DNA of 64,000 nucleotides from Aliidiomarina sp. B3213 (GTDB lineage Bacteria; Pseudomonadota; Gammaproteobacteria; Enterobacterales; Alteromonadaceae): NCBI RefSeq assembly GCF_003290085.1, contig NZ_QMKJ01000002.1, forward strand, positions 558,001 to 622,000. The letters run 5' to 3'. Every line of letters begins with the position of its first letter. Within the stretch, counting starts at the first letter, position 1. The notes beneath the pieces are model-generated. The model had not been told where the DNA came from. It ran no database searches and saw only the letters and a program-made list of their open reading frames with translations. Position numbers and translations under genes: made by a program. This document shows, one piece after another, positions 27,417 through 36,616 of this stretch.

Positions 27417-27713
27417 TTATAGAGCCGCTACGGCAATAATCGCTACAGCAACAACGCCAATATAAATAGCTGGGAACACTGCCATTTCAGAGTTTTGTCC
27501 ACCCTCTACTTCTTGCAACTCTTCTTCCGTTAACGCTGCATTTTCAAGTTCCATTAACTCACTTTCTGAAACTGCCAGCGCTGTAACGTTCTCATTTGCG
27601 TCAACAGTTAAAGCTGAAGCGTTACTCACTAAGGTTTCGCTTTGTTCATTCGCGGAAGTATTAAAGCTTACCAAAGCCAACATTAACGCCCCTACTAACA
27701 CTAAATATTTCAT
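27417..27713 (-). CDS. Sec-exported small protein with double-glycine motif and hydrophobic tail
   Basis: 98 aa: Sec signal peptide (about 1-21, ending TSA), an acidic helix-prone middle with LTEEELQEVEGG (Gly71-Gly72), and a 26-residue tail beginning QNSEMAVFPA that ends in a purely hydrophobic helix with no basic tail. The middle looks like a bacteriocin-type GG leader, and the neighbouring gene encodes a C39 peptidase that should recognise it. I start at the ATG at 27713 (AAGAAGGAA upstream) instead of a TTG 42 bp earlier. The product could be a released periplasmic fragment or a membrane-active peptide. Confidence 0.78.
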   Translation of the reverse strand: MKYLVLVGALMLALVSFNTSANEQSETLVSNASALTVDANENVTALAVSESELMELENAALTEEELQEVEGGQNSEMAVFPAIYIGVVAVAIIAVAAL

Positions 27714-27755
27714 GTGGATTTCCTTCTTAGTTTTTGTTTTAAAAAGTGTTCTCAA

Positions 27756-29072
27756 TTAGTTTAGACCAACTTCTAACATTTTGTGTTTATAAGTAAGCCA
27801 CCACTGCGATAATCCCCGTGCAGCCATAAAACAACATAACGCTAGCCACAAACCATGGTTTCCAAAGTCTTGGGTAAACCACCAAACGGGCAGAAACACT
27901 GCAAATGCAGAAATCATCATACTATTTCGCATCTGTTTACTCGCAGACAAACCAATAAACACGCCGTCGAGCAAATAGCTCCAGTGCGCTACCAACGGTA
28001 AAGCCACAACCCAAGGCAAATAAGTAAGTGCCGTATTCACAACTTCTGGAATATTGGTAATGAGCTCTACAATAAAACGACCGCCCACAAGGAACACTAA
28101 ACTATACGAAATCGCCAAGCCGATAGACCACTGCAGGCTCACCCTAAACCACAGTTTGGCCTGCGAACTACTGTGACGCCCTTTTGCTCTGCCAATCAGA
28201 GCTTCTGCAGCATAAGCAACGCCGTCCAGCCCCAATGAAATCAGCATGAGAAATTGCAGTAATACCGCATTTGCCGCCACATAAACCTGGCCATAGTAAC
28301 TCGCCCAAGCGGTCATCATGGCCATACATAAGTGTAATGACACAGAACGAAGAAAAATATCGCTATTCATGGAGGTGAGCGCTGAGAGCCTAGCCCAAGA
28401 AGGGCGAGCAAAGTTCGAAAAAGATATGCCAATAGCGCGAACAACCCATATTGTCCCAAGTAGCGCAGTTACCCACTCTGCCAACACACTTGCCCAAGCC
28501 GCACCCACTACATTCAGATCCATGTAGATGACAAAAGCAACGTCACCTACAACATTCACAGCATTAGTAATAACCACCAAAGCCATCGCTTGTTTGGCTT
28601 TTTGCATGCCCAATAAAACACCCAAATTAACCAACATAATGAGTGCTGCAGGCGCACTCCAAAAACGAATGTTGATATAGCTCGATGCTAATACTTGTAA
28701 ATCCGGTGATGCTTCAACTAATAGCCACGTGAGCGCCAAAATAGCAGGTTTAAGCAACCAAATAACGCCGGTACATACAACTGCTGTCGTCACGCCGTCG
28801 ACCCAAACATTACGAAGCTTTTCACGGTCTCTTGCACCATAAGCGTGTGCAGCTAGACCTGTCGTCGACATGCGCAGGAAGATAAGAAGTAAATACACAA
28901 ACGAAACGACCATAGCGCCAACAGCAACAGCGCTTAAGTAGATAGCGTCGGGCAAATGCCCTATGATGGCTGTATCAACAAGGCCAAGAAGAGGGGCGGC
29001 AATATTCGAGATAACCATGGGCAAGGCAATAGCCAATAGCTTGGCATGGTATCGAAATGGTTGCTTAGTCAA
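27756..29072 (-). CDS. MATE-family transporter, DinF-like
   Basis: 438 aa, about twelve transmembrane helices in two six-helix halves, typical of cation-coupled multidrug/toxin exporters. The N-terminus AIALPMVISNIAAPLLGLVDTAIIGHLPDA is the DinF subgroup pattern, and LIGRAKGRHSS matches the second-half motif. E. coli dinF follows lexA and is SOS-induced; here it is 10 kb from lexA and I find no CTGT-N8-ACAG box upstream. It lies 42 bp before the GG-protein gene on the same strand, so the three genes may form an operon. Confidence 0.88.
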   Translation of the reverse strand: MTKQPFRYHAKLLAIALPMVISNIAAPLLGLVDTAIIGHLPDAIYLSAVAVGAMVVSFVYLLLIFLRMSTTGLAAHAYGARDREKLRNVWVDGVTTAVVCTGVIWLLKPAILALTWLLVEASPDLQVLASSYINIRFWSAPAALIMLVNLGVLLGMQKAKQAMALVVITNAVNVVGDVAFVIYMDLNVVGAAWASVLAEWVTALLGTIWVVRAIGISFSNFARPSWARLSALTSMNSDIFLRSVSLHLCMAMMTAWASYYGQVYVAANAVLLQFLMLISLGLDGVAYAAEALIGRAKGRHSSSQAKLWFRVSLQWSIGLAISYSLVFLVGGRFIVELITNIPEVVNTALTYLPWVVALPLVAHWSYLLDGVFIGLSASKQMRNSMMISAFAVFLPVWWFTQDFGNHGLWLALCCFMAARGLSQWWLTYKHKMLEVGLN

Positions 29073-29125
29073 AGGTTACTCCCCTAAACACACATACTTA
29101 AAAATTACGGAGTTTTTGGTACTTC

Positions 29126-30205
29126 ATGAAATATTTCCGCGAAATATCAGCAAGCCAACTCTTACTCTGGATTACACTTAGCTTTTCAGCTGTTACTGTA
29201 CAGGCAGCAACTCCAAGTGTGTCTATTCTAATGTATCATCACGTTAGCGAAGACACACCTCGCGTAACCAGTGTGACCCCCGAAGAATTTGAAGCTCACT
29301 TACAATATTTACAAGACAACGGTTTTAACGTGGTGTCGCTACCCGACGCCATTCATGCCATAGAGCAAGGTACTGAACTGCCTGAAAAAGCCGTCGCATT
29401 AACCTTCGACGACGCATACCTAAACCTGTACGAAAACGCCGCACCAATGCTAGAGCGTTTTAATATGCCGTGGACACTTTTCGTAAGCACTGAGGTTATT
29501 CGAGAAACTCCCACGTCGTTTATGAGTTGGGAACAACTTGAGGAACTAAAGAGTAAAGGTGTGACCATAGCCAATCACTCGATCGATCACGCGCATTTGC
29601 CACGTCGACAAAGTGGTGAAAATTGGCAGCAATGGGAAGAACGTATACGCAACAACCTTCTCTCTGCACAAGAAGAATTAGAGCAACGCCTCGGTGTAGA
29701 AAATCGCTTAATTGCTTACCCTTTCGGCGAGTACAACAATAGACTTCGCGACATTCTAGCCGACTTAAACTTTCACGGCTTAGGTCAGCATTCTGGCGCG
29801 TATGGGAAGTACAGCGACCCGCAAGCAATTCCGCGTTTTCCAGCTTCAGGTAATTACGCCAATTTGGAAACGCTTAGTGTAAAAATGGCAGCTCTGAACC
29901 TCCCTACACTTCGAGTAAACTTTAGCGACACGCTATTAACCCACTCCCAAACACGGCCTGGGCTAGGCGTGACATTAGAAATGGACGATATTCATCAGCA
30001 TCAACTACAGTGCTTCGTGGGTGGCGAGCCGGTGAGTCCAACATGGGTGGGCAACAATAGATTTTACATTCAAGCCAATAATGACATTCCCATAGGTCGC
30101 TCGCGCTATAATTGCACTACACCCAGCAAAACGCAGCCGAAGCGCTTCTATTGGTTTTCTAAACAATGGATACGACCCGATCCTCAAGGAAGTTGGCCAG
30201 ACTAA
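29126..30205 (+). CDS. Exported polysaccharide deacetylase
   Basis: 359 aa. Signal peptide (about 1-27, ending VQA), then a NodB-type carbohydrate esterase 4 domain: ILMYHHVSE, TFDDAY with Asp95-Asp96, the metal pair His151 and His155 (NHSIDH) and YPFGEYNN. Such enzymes remove N-acetyl groups from extracellular or peptidoglycan-like glycans. The C-terminal 120 residues are a separate beta-rich part with two Cys. Divergent from the MATE gene; ends at a strong terminator. Substrate not deducible. Confidence 0.88.
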   Translation: MKYFREISASQLLLWITLSFSAVTVQAATPSVSILMYHHVSEDTPRVTSVTPEEFEAHLQYLQDNGFNVVSLPDAIHAIEQGTELPEKAVALTFDDAYLNLYENAAPMLERFNMPWTLFVSTEVIRETPTSFMSWEQLEELKSKGVTIANHSIDHAHLPRRQSGENWQQWEERIRNNLLSAQEELEQRLGVENRLIAYPFGEYNNRLRDILADLNFHGLGQHSGAYGKYSDPQAIPRFPASGNYANLETLSVKMAALNLPTLRVNFSDTLLTHSQTRPGLGVTLEMDDIHQHQLQCFVGGEPVSPTWVGNNRFYIQANNDIPIGRSRYNCTTPSKTQPKRFYWFSKQWIRPDPQGSWPD

Positions 30206-30210
30206 AACAA

Positions 30211-30239
30211 AAAACGGGGCTCGAGGCCCCGTTTTTTTT
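30211..30239. terminator. Bidirectional terminator
   Basis: CGGGGC (30215-30220), loop TCGAG, GCCCCG (30226-30231), then eight T; A-rich on the left side, so it serves both the deacetylase and the leftward DUF4397 gene. Confidence 0.9.
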
Positions 30240-30256
30240 CACTTATCAGCTTGTGA

Positions 30257-31645
30257 TTACTGATCTAAGTCATCCATCAGAATCAACTGCGGTAATGTAC
30301 CGCCTGCACTTGGGTCAACCGCTACTGCCGTATATAAGCCACCACCTTGTAGGTCTAGCATAATCGGACCAATAGCTGCTGTTTTGCTGCCTGTTGGCGT
30401 TACCGTTACATAATACTCACCCGGCGTTAACGCTACATTTCCCGTGCTTTGCAACGCTGCTGCATCAAAGTCTACCGCTGTAAATGCTGGGTCTGCTTCT
30501 GAAATGTCGTCAGTTGCAGTTACATAAATGTCAACTTCACCAGCGGCTGGAGATGCATGCACAATGCGCACAATAGCTTCTGTTGCTACACGGCGATTAC
30601 TGTCAGCCAAGATAGCGGCAGTAATTGTTGAGTCCCCTAGCAAGCCCACAGCGAATACACTATATGCCTGCGCATTGGCCAATGCAGTGTCTGCTGCGTC
30701 GATCACTACTGTACCGTTTTGACCTGTTGGCGTTACCGCGATGTCATAGGTATTTGCAGCTAGGTTCACGTAACCTGCATAATCCGGGAAAGCGAGGTCT
30801 GAAATAGCTACAGCACCGTCAACTAAAACGTCAACGTTCGGTGCATCAGATACTGCATGCACTACGCGCACGTCTGCACCAGTGTCCTGAGAGTAAAGAA
30901 CAGAAGACTCAGCACCATCAGCAACTAGCAGCGCTAATGGGCGATCAGTTGTGTTCGCTGCGACGTTTGCGGTTGCTGTCAGGAATAAATCCGCACCGTC
31001 TTCCAGCATTACCGCACCTGAGTCAAACACCACTGTATCGGTGTCACCAGAAACGGTTACGCGAATTTGATATTCACCGGCCGTCACGTCCACTTGTGGA
31101 GTGTAATCTTGGTAAGCCAACGTAGCGGCTGGTTGCGCCATACTTAAGTCAGCGTCAACTTCAGTTAAGAATACGTCAACCGTTGGACCACCTTCTAAAC
31201 CATGCAGCACTTGAATACGGGCTTCACCCGAAGCAACGTCAGAAACTTCGTTTGCAATCACAAGCGGCTCTAACGTTTCGTCAGCCACACTTCCTAGTGC
31301 TACTACTTCATAACGCATGTCAGCGGCTAGGTCTAAATCGACCGGACCAATGACTGTCGGTGTCGTTTGGTCTGGCAAAATTGCATCTACACCGACGCTA
31401 TATGTACCTTCAGTAACCATAGTTACGCCAGAAGAAACCTGATAATCTACATCTTCAAGGAAGATTTCTCCGTCTACGGCAACGTTAACTCGTGGGGCAT
31501 CTGCCGCGGCGTGATGCACGCGAACATAAGAGTCACCGGGTTCTGGAGGGTTAGGTTCTAAAATTGTAGGACCGTCGCTGTCGTCGCAAGCCGAAAGGGC
31601 TAAAGCGAGAGCAGAAACACTTAAGACTGTTGTGATCTTGTTCAT
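30257..31645 (-). CDS. Lipoprotein with four DUF4397 repeats
   Basis: 462 aa. Lipobox LSAC with Cys20, followed by Asp-Asp; Asp at +2 is the enterobacterial inner-membrane retention signal, although rules differ between groups. Four DUF4397 units begin near residues 40 (YVRVHHAAADAPRVNV), 142 (ARIQVLHGLEGGPTVDV), 255 (DVRVVHAVSDAPNVDV) and 357 (IVRIVHASPAAGEVDI). The domain is beta-rich and of unknown function, and common in marine bacteria. Very acidic, consistent with a marine or halophilic host. No enzymatic motif. Confidence 0.85.
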   Translation of the reverse strand: MNKITTVLSVSALALALSACDDSDGPTILEPNPPEPGDSYVRVHHAAADAPRVNVAVDGEIFLEDVDYQVSSGVTMVTEGTYSVGVDAILPDQTTPTVIGPVDLDLAADMRYEVVALGSVADETLEPLVIANEVSDVASGEARIQVLHGLEGGPTVDVFLTEVDADLSMAQPAATLAYQDYTPQVDVTAGEYQIRVTVSGDTDTVVFDSGAVMLEDGADLFLTATANVAANTTDRPLALLVADGAESSVLYSQDTGADVRVVHAVSDAPNVDVLVDGAVAISDLAFPDYAGYVNLAANTYDIAVTPTGQNGTVVIDAADTALANAQAYSVFAVGLLGDSTITAAILADSNRRVATEAIVRIVHASPAAGEVDIYVTATDDISEADPAFTAVDFDAAALQSTGNVALTPGEYYVTVTPTGSKTAAIGPIMLDLQGGGLYTAVAVDPSAGGTLPQLILMDDLDQ

Positions 31646-31757
31646 TGTTTTTTCCTCTTAATGGTTGTCAGCAACTCCCACTACGCGGTTAAAAGATGGA
31701 CAAGATCACTTTTCTTGTATAAGTTTTTGTAAAGATTTGTAGAAGTCAGCAGGGATT

Positions 31758-32441
31758 TTGGCCGAAACTATGATAGACGTTATAACTATCGACGAACTTC
31801 AAAGTTCTCAACATTGGTTTAGGAAAATCGATGTTGGCACCCGTATATCCATTCAACTTCTTGACCAAAAGCAAACCCGTATGCGTGCCGAACTACTCGG
31901 TTTTCGTATTGGTCAATATATTATCCTTCGATATGAAGAAGACAACAGCACTCCGGTGTCGCTTATTGGGTACTCGGCGGTGGTGCGCTTTCTCGTTGAA
32001 GACTTAGTAGGTGAGTGTTTAGCGTTTAAAACCGAAATAAAACATTCTGTGCGCCAGCCAGACCGAATTATCTTCCTAACTTTCCCTGATGAAATTCACC
32101 ATAGACCTTTGCGCAACCAGCAACGCGCGTCCACTGAAATTCCAGCAGTGATCAGGTTAAGAGATAAAGAAAGCTCACCGTCTTACCACGGAAACATAGT
32201 TGATATATCTAGTGGGGGTTGTCGGTTCGTATTTGGTGAAGAGGCACGCAACAAAGAAGTGAAGCAGTTGCCCGTTGTGATTAGTATTGGCGGCGACAAG
32301 CGAATTATTCCGGGGGAAATTAGGAGCTCTAAATTAGAAGGTGAGCAGTTGACGATTGGCGTGAAGTTTAATGAAGCCCAGAATGATCTTGAACACGGAC
32401 CTTCTGGGCTTATTTCTGAGCTCGAAAAACAGCAATCTTAG
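31758..32441 (+). CDS. PilZ-domain c-di-GMP receptor with YcgR-like N-domain
   Basis: 227 aa. An N-terminal beta-barrel (about 20-110, [20 protein letters not shown]...) of the YcgR/PilZN type is followed by a C-terminal PilZ domain with both c-di-GMP motifs: RNQQR and DISSGG. Such proteins slow flagellar motors or tune adhesion when c-di-GMP rises. The listed start is TTG; the in-frame ATG at 31770 is equally possible (AGGGA lies 2 and 14 bases away respectively). The stop interlocks with nfuA. Confidence 0.82.
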   Translation: MAETMIDVITIDELQSSQHWFRKIDVGTRISIQLLDQKQTRMRAELLGFRIGQYIILRYEEDNSTPVSLIGYSAVVRFLVEDLVGECLAFKTEIKHSVRQPDRIIFLTFPDEIHHRPLRNQQRASTEIPAVIRLRDKESSPSYHGNIVDISSGGCRFVFGEEARNKEVKQLPVVISIGGDKRIIPGEIRSSKLEGEQLTIGVKFNEAQNDLEHGPSGLISELEKQQS

Positions 32442-33016
32442 TAGTAAGAGTGCTCGCCGCGTAAATGCTCGGTTACGTCTTTTACGCCATTTAGCTCGTT
32501 CGGAAACTCTTCAAGAAGTTGTTTCTCTATGCCTTCTTTCAAAGTCATATCTACCATTGAGCAGCCATTACAACCACCACCAAATTGCAAAATAGCCATG
32601 CCATCGTCGGTAATTTCAGTAATCACCACATTACCGCCGTGAGCAGCCAATTGCGGATTAATTTGAGCTTGTATCACATATTCCACGCGCTCGATTAAAG
32701 GTGCGTCGTCTGCAACTTTCTTCGCTTTTGCATTCGGCGCCTTCAACGTGAGTTGCGAACCTAAATCTTGTTCGACAAAATCGATTTCTGCGTCTTCTAA
32801 AAACGGAGCACTTTGCTCATCGACCACAGCATCAAAACCAGAGAACGGAAGAATCGTGTCATCTGTTTCAACTGAATCAGGTGGACAATAAGACACACCA
32901 CATTCCGCGTCTGCACGACCTGGGTTCACCACAAACACTCGAATGTTTGTGCCGTCTTCCTGATTTTTAAGCAATTCACGAAAATGCTTCTGGGCACTCT
33001 CTGAAATACGAATCAT
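32438..33016 (-). CDS. nfuA: Fe/S biogenesis protein NfuA
   Basis: Carrier of [4Fe-4S] clusters to target apoproteins, important under iron or oxidative stress. 192 aa (E. coli 191): an N-terminal degenerate A-type (IscA-like) domain and a C-terminal NifU domain with Cys149-X2-Cys152 ([10 protein letters not shown]), the same numbering as E. coli. Cytosolic. Convergent with the PilZ gene and divergent from the M14 peptidase. Confidence 0.97.
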   Translation of the reverse strand: MIRISESAQKHFRELLKNQEDGTNIRVFVVNPGRADAECGVSYCPPDSVETDDTILPFSGFDAVVDEQSAPFLEDAEIDFVEQDLGSQLTLKAPNAKAKKVADDAPLIERVEYVIQAQINPQLAAHGGNVVITEITDDGMAILQFGGGCNGCSMVDMTLKEGIEKQLLEEFPNELNGVKDVTEHLRGEHSYY

Positions 33017-33197
33017 GTCTCACCACCTAACCACTGATACATCTTGCGTACAGAAAGAAGTAACAACCCCTTTCTATACCCGACTAAATTACTAGGATTT
33101 ATTTTATCGCAAAGAAACGGCGTTGCATAGTGATGAGCTAGTACGATAAGCATATATTTGATAGCTTGAGAGCATATAAAATAACCGAGGACCAAGC

Positions 33198-35861
33198 ATG
33201 TTTCGCAAGTTCTTAACTCTAGCAAGTATTGTTTTAGCTACTCACCTTCCGATAAGCGCTAACGCTTACGACGGTGGTGAAAACATCGACGATGTAACAC
33301 TCGACTATTACTTACCCGACCACGTCCAATATAACCCTAACATTCCAAAACCTAGTGAAGTTTTAGGTTATGAAGTTGGTCAATGGCATGTTCGCCACGA
33401 CCAATTAGTGCGTTATTTTGAAATACTCGCCGAAAGCTCAGACCGCATGACATTAGAAGTGACTGGCTACACGCATGAGCGCCGCCCTCTTCTTATCGCT
33501 AAGTTTTCAAGCGCAGAAAACCAAAGCCGCTTAGAGGAAATGCGTCAAGCTCACATGGCCGTGTCTGACCCTTCACAAGAAGTAGACGCTACCGAAGCAC
33601 CGCTTGTCAGTTATTTAGGCTTTAGCGTTCATGGCGACGAGTCTTCAGGAATCAATGCTTCATTGTTAACCGCATATTATCTAGCAGCTGCCGAGGGTGC
33701 AGAGATCGAGTCTTGGTTAGACAACCATGTAATCTTAGTTGACCCTTCGCTGAACCCAGACGGCTCATCGCGTTTCGCACAGTGGGCAAACCAGTACCGT
33801 GCAATGACCTCGAACACCGACGGTAATCACATTGAACATGTGCAAAGCTGGCTGCGCGGTCGTCAGAATCATTATTGGTTCGACTTAAACCGTGACTGGT
33901 TGCTTCTACAGCACCCAGAGTCACGTGCACGTGTGAAGATTTACCAAGATTGGTTACCCAATGTGTTAACCGATCATCACGAAATGGGCACTGACTCAAC
34001 ATACTTCTTCCAACCAGGCATTCCTTCACGTAAGAATCCAGACACACCTGACGAAAACGTGGAGTTGACTGGTTTAATTGCGCAGTATCATGCAGACGCG
34101 TTAGACGAACTAAATAGCTTGTACTACACCGAAGAGTCGTTCGACGATTTCTACTACGGTAAAGGCTCTAGCTACCCAGACGCCCAAGGCACTGTAGGTA
34201 TTCTATTTGAGCAAGCCTCAAGTCGTGGACACGTGCAAGACTCTGTCAATGGTGTGGTTGCTTTCCCATTCACCATCAAAAACCAATTCATTACTTCGTT
34301 GTCTACGCTTCGCGGAGCTGTTGAGAACAGAGACCATTTATTGGACTATCAGCAACGCTTTTTCAAAGACAACTTAGAACTTGCGCGTCGTGAACGCCAT
34401 GACGGTTATATGTTGCGTGAACCTCAAGATCCTGCGCGTCTAGAAGAGCTATTAAACATCTTAGCGCAGCACCGTATTCACGCTTACCCAGTTACAGAGG
34501 AATTCACTAACGACGGTACCACTTACCGCCCTGGAGAAGCCTACTTTGTGCCTGTACGTCAGCGTAATTACCGTCTTCTTAAGGGCGCGTTTAGCACTCA
34601 GCAAGACTTCCCGAACAACACCTTCTACGACGTGTCTGCATGGACACTACCTTATGCCTTTAACGTAGAATTTGAAGCGGTGCGTACTAACCGTCGCTTC
34701 GAGCTTTCTGAGCAAGCGTGGCAACATAACAACGACTTTGAAGCCAACCAGCTTGGGGAAACACGCGTAGGCTATGTATTTGGATGGGAGTCTTATTTTG
34801 CACCGCGCTTACTGACAGCACTTCAACGTGAAAACATCCACGCTCGCCTAGCCTTTGAAGAGATGACCATTAGCACACCACAAGGCGAACAAAGCTTCCC
34901 TAATGGTGCGGTGATTGTTACGCGTGCATACCAACAAAGACCATGGACAGAAGTTCAGTCAGTGTTAGCAGAACAAGCTGACGCCAACGAAATTCGTGTC
35001 GCCACGTTAACTAGTGGCTTAACACCAACCACAGGCATGGATATAGGTAGCCGCAGTATCGACCCAGCAATTCAGCCTAAAGTGCTTATTGTGATGGGTG
35101 ACGGTGCGCACCTACAAGAAACAGGTGAAGCTTGGTACTACCTCGACCGCCACGTAAACCTGCCGGTTACTATGGTAGAAACTGATCGCTTAACCCGAGT
35201 TAACCTAGACGATTATACTCATATTCTTATGGTTCACGGCTGGTATAACGGATTGTCTGAAGGTGCGACCAACGCGTTACGTCAGTGGACACGAAGCGGA
35301 GGTACTCTTATCGGTCAACGCGGTGGTGCAGAGTGGATGGCAGAACAAGAGATTCTTGGTGCTACCGTTGTGTCAGACGAAACTTTCGACGAGCAGTTCC
35401 CTACTGAAGGGTTAAACTACGCTGCAAGCAGCGATTACTACTCGCAACGTCGTATTGCAGGCGCAATCTTCAACAGCGACGTAGACCTTACGCATCCGCT
35501 TATGGTGGGCTTTTCTCGCGAACAACTGCCTGTATTTAAGAACAGCACGCTTGCGTTTGAACCTAGCGAATCACCTTTTGTAGATGTTGCACGCTACAGT
35601 GAAACACCGGTGCTTGCAGGCTTTACTTCAGAGGGTAACCGTAATGTCTTGAGCGGTAAGACTTCGATTATCGCGCACCGCTACGGTTCAGGTCGAGTTA
35701 TCGGTTTTGCCGACAACCTCAACTTCCGAGCTTTCTTCTGGGGTACATCTAAATTACTAAGTAACGCCATTTTCTGGTCACAGTACATTAATGGCCGGGT
35801 GAGCGAAGAAGAAGCAACTGCAGAGCAAGCCGCAATTGAGGAAAGTGAACATAGTCACTAA
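33198..35861 (+). CDS. Secreted M14-family zinc carboxypeptidase with C-terminal GATase-like domain
   Basis: 887 aa. Signal peptide (about 1-23, ANA). M14 catalytic domain with zinc ligands His145 and Glu148 (HGDES), third ligand His260 or His261 (LTDHHEMG), LNPDG and NRDW substrate elements, and Glu338 in FEQASS as likely general base. The second half (about 500-860) resembles a class I glutamine amidotransferase-like fold without an obvious catalytic Cys. Probably digests peptides outside the cytoplasm for nutrition. Long and large for M14 but typical of marine gammaproteobacteria. Confidence 0.9.
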   Translation: MFRKFLTLASIVLATHLPISANAYDGGENIDDVTLDYYLPDHVQYNPNIPKPSEVLGYEVGQWHVRHDQLVRYFEILAESSDRMTLEVTGYTHERRPLLIAKFSSAENQSRLEEMRQAHMAVSDPSQEVDATEAPLVSYLGFSVHGDESSGINASLLTAYYLAAAEGAEIESWLDNHVILVDPSLNPDGSSRFAQWANQYRAMTSNTDGNHIEHVQSWLRGRQNHYWFDLNRDWLLLQHPESRARVKIYQDWLPNVLTDHHEMGTDSTYFFQPGIPSRKNPDTPDENVELTGLIAQYHADALDELNSLYYTEESFDDFYYGKGSSYPDAQGTVGILFEQASSRGHVQDSVNGVVAFPFTIKNQFITSLSTLRGAVENRDHLLDYQQRFFKDNLELARRERHDGYMLREPQDPARLEELLNILAQHRIHAYPVTEEFTNDGTTYRPGEAYFVPVRQRNYRLLKGAFSTQQDFPNNTFYDVSAWTLPYAFNVEFEAVRTNRRFELSEQAWQHNNDFEANQLGETRVGYVFGWESYFAPRLLTALQRENIHARLAFEEMTISTPQGEQSFPNGAVIVTRAYQQRPWTEVQSVLAEQADANEIRVATLTSGLTPTTGMDIGSRSIDPAIQPKVLIVMGDGAHLQETGEAWYYLDRHVNLPVTMVETDRLTRVNLDDYTHILMVHGWYNGLSEGATNALRQWTRSGGTLIGQRGGAEWMAEQEILGATVVSDETFDEQFPTEGLNYAASSDYYSQRRIAGAIFNSDVDLTHPLMVGFSREQLPVFKNSTLAFEPSESPFVDVARYSETPVLAGFTSEGNRNVLSGKTSIIAHRYGSGRVIGFADNLNFRAFFWGTSKLLSNAIFWSQYINGRVSEEEATAEQAAIEESEHSH

Positions 35862-36574
35862 ACCTCTCCCTCCTGGAATTTGGGCGGTGGTGTTATAGCC
35901 ACCGCCCAACAATCCACAATTATATTCTTTCGTTTTAGCAAAGCTTTGACCGCGGTTAATGTCGTTCCTGTCGTCATCACGTCGTCAACAATGGCAACGC
36001 GAGACACCTGCTCAGGCCATGCCTCTTCAGTACGATAGAACTCTTTTAAGCTTAGGTTAGTTCGTTCATTAAAGGTCATGCGATGCGCCGCCTTTTGGTG
36101 TGTTTGCCTCCCCACTAATGACTTCACATCAATACCCAGCGCAATACCTACTTTCTGTGCGATGAGCTCTGCTTGATTAAAACCTCGTTCGCTTAGCCTT
36201 TGCGGAGCAATAGGCACGGGAATGAGTAGCTGCGGCATCATTAACTGATGTGTGCTGTAAAACCTTATAGCCTGAGCAACAACAAATGGGCTAACTACAT
36301 TCAAATACTCGACCGCTCCACGAAACTTTATGTCGTGTATAAACCGAGGTACCGAGTGGTGATACCAAAGCGGTGCTAATGCGGCGCGAAATGGCGACAA
36401 GCCTGAACGATGAACTTGCAACAATCCCACCAAATTTTTAGCGGGTACTAAAGGCAAGTCTTTTACACAACAAAAACACAGATACCTTCGGGTAAGTTCA
36501 CCGCACATAGCGCAAGGCCTTTGAATGTTGCGCCAGCGTAGCTTTAATTTATTTTGCCAGGTCCTTTGTGCCAT
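35858..36574 (-). CDS. comF: ComF-family phosphoribosyltransferase-like protein
   Basis: 238 aa. N-terminal zinc-ribbon Cys21, Cys24, Cys33 and Cys36, then a type I phosphoribosyltransferase domain with the PRPP loop VAIVDDVMTTGTTL. ComF homologues (GntX/YhgH in E. coli) act in DNA uptake and catabolism; the enzymatic reaction is unknown. Located between the M14 peptidase and bioH as GntX is beside bioH in E. coli. Start ATG overlaps the upstream reach of the bioH frame. Confidence 0.9.
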   Translation of the reverse strand: MAQRTWQNKLKLRWRNIQRPCAMCGELTRRYLCFCCVKDLPLVPAKNLVGLLQVHRSGLSPFRAALAPLWYHHSVPRFIHDIKFRGAVEYLNVVSPFVVAQAIRFYSTHQLMMPQLLIPVPIAPQRLSERGFNQAELIAQKVGIALGIDVKSLVGRQTHQKAAHRMTFNERTNLSLKEFYRTEEAWPEQVSRVAIVDDVMTTGTTLTAVKALLKRKNIIVDCWAVAITPPPKFQEGEV

Positions 36575-36616
36575 ACTCGCTCCTTATTCATTAGGTTTAG
36601 TGGCAGCAAAGACGCA

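Noticed and set aside
27714-27755. TTG-initiated extension of the GG protein (14 extra residues)
   Set aside because: The ATG at 27713 has a strong AAGAAGGAA site and begins a standard signal peptide; the extension is charged and would spoil the signal.
29073-29125. Possible SOS control of the MATE (dinF-like) gene
   Set aside because: No CTGT-N8-ACAG sequence lies in the short divergent gap; the gene is not next to lexA here.
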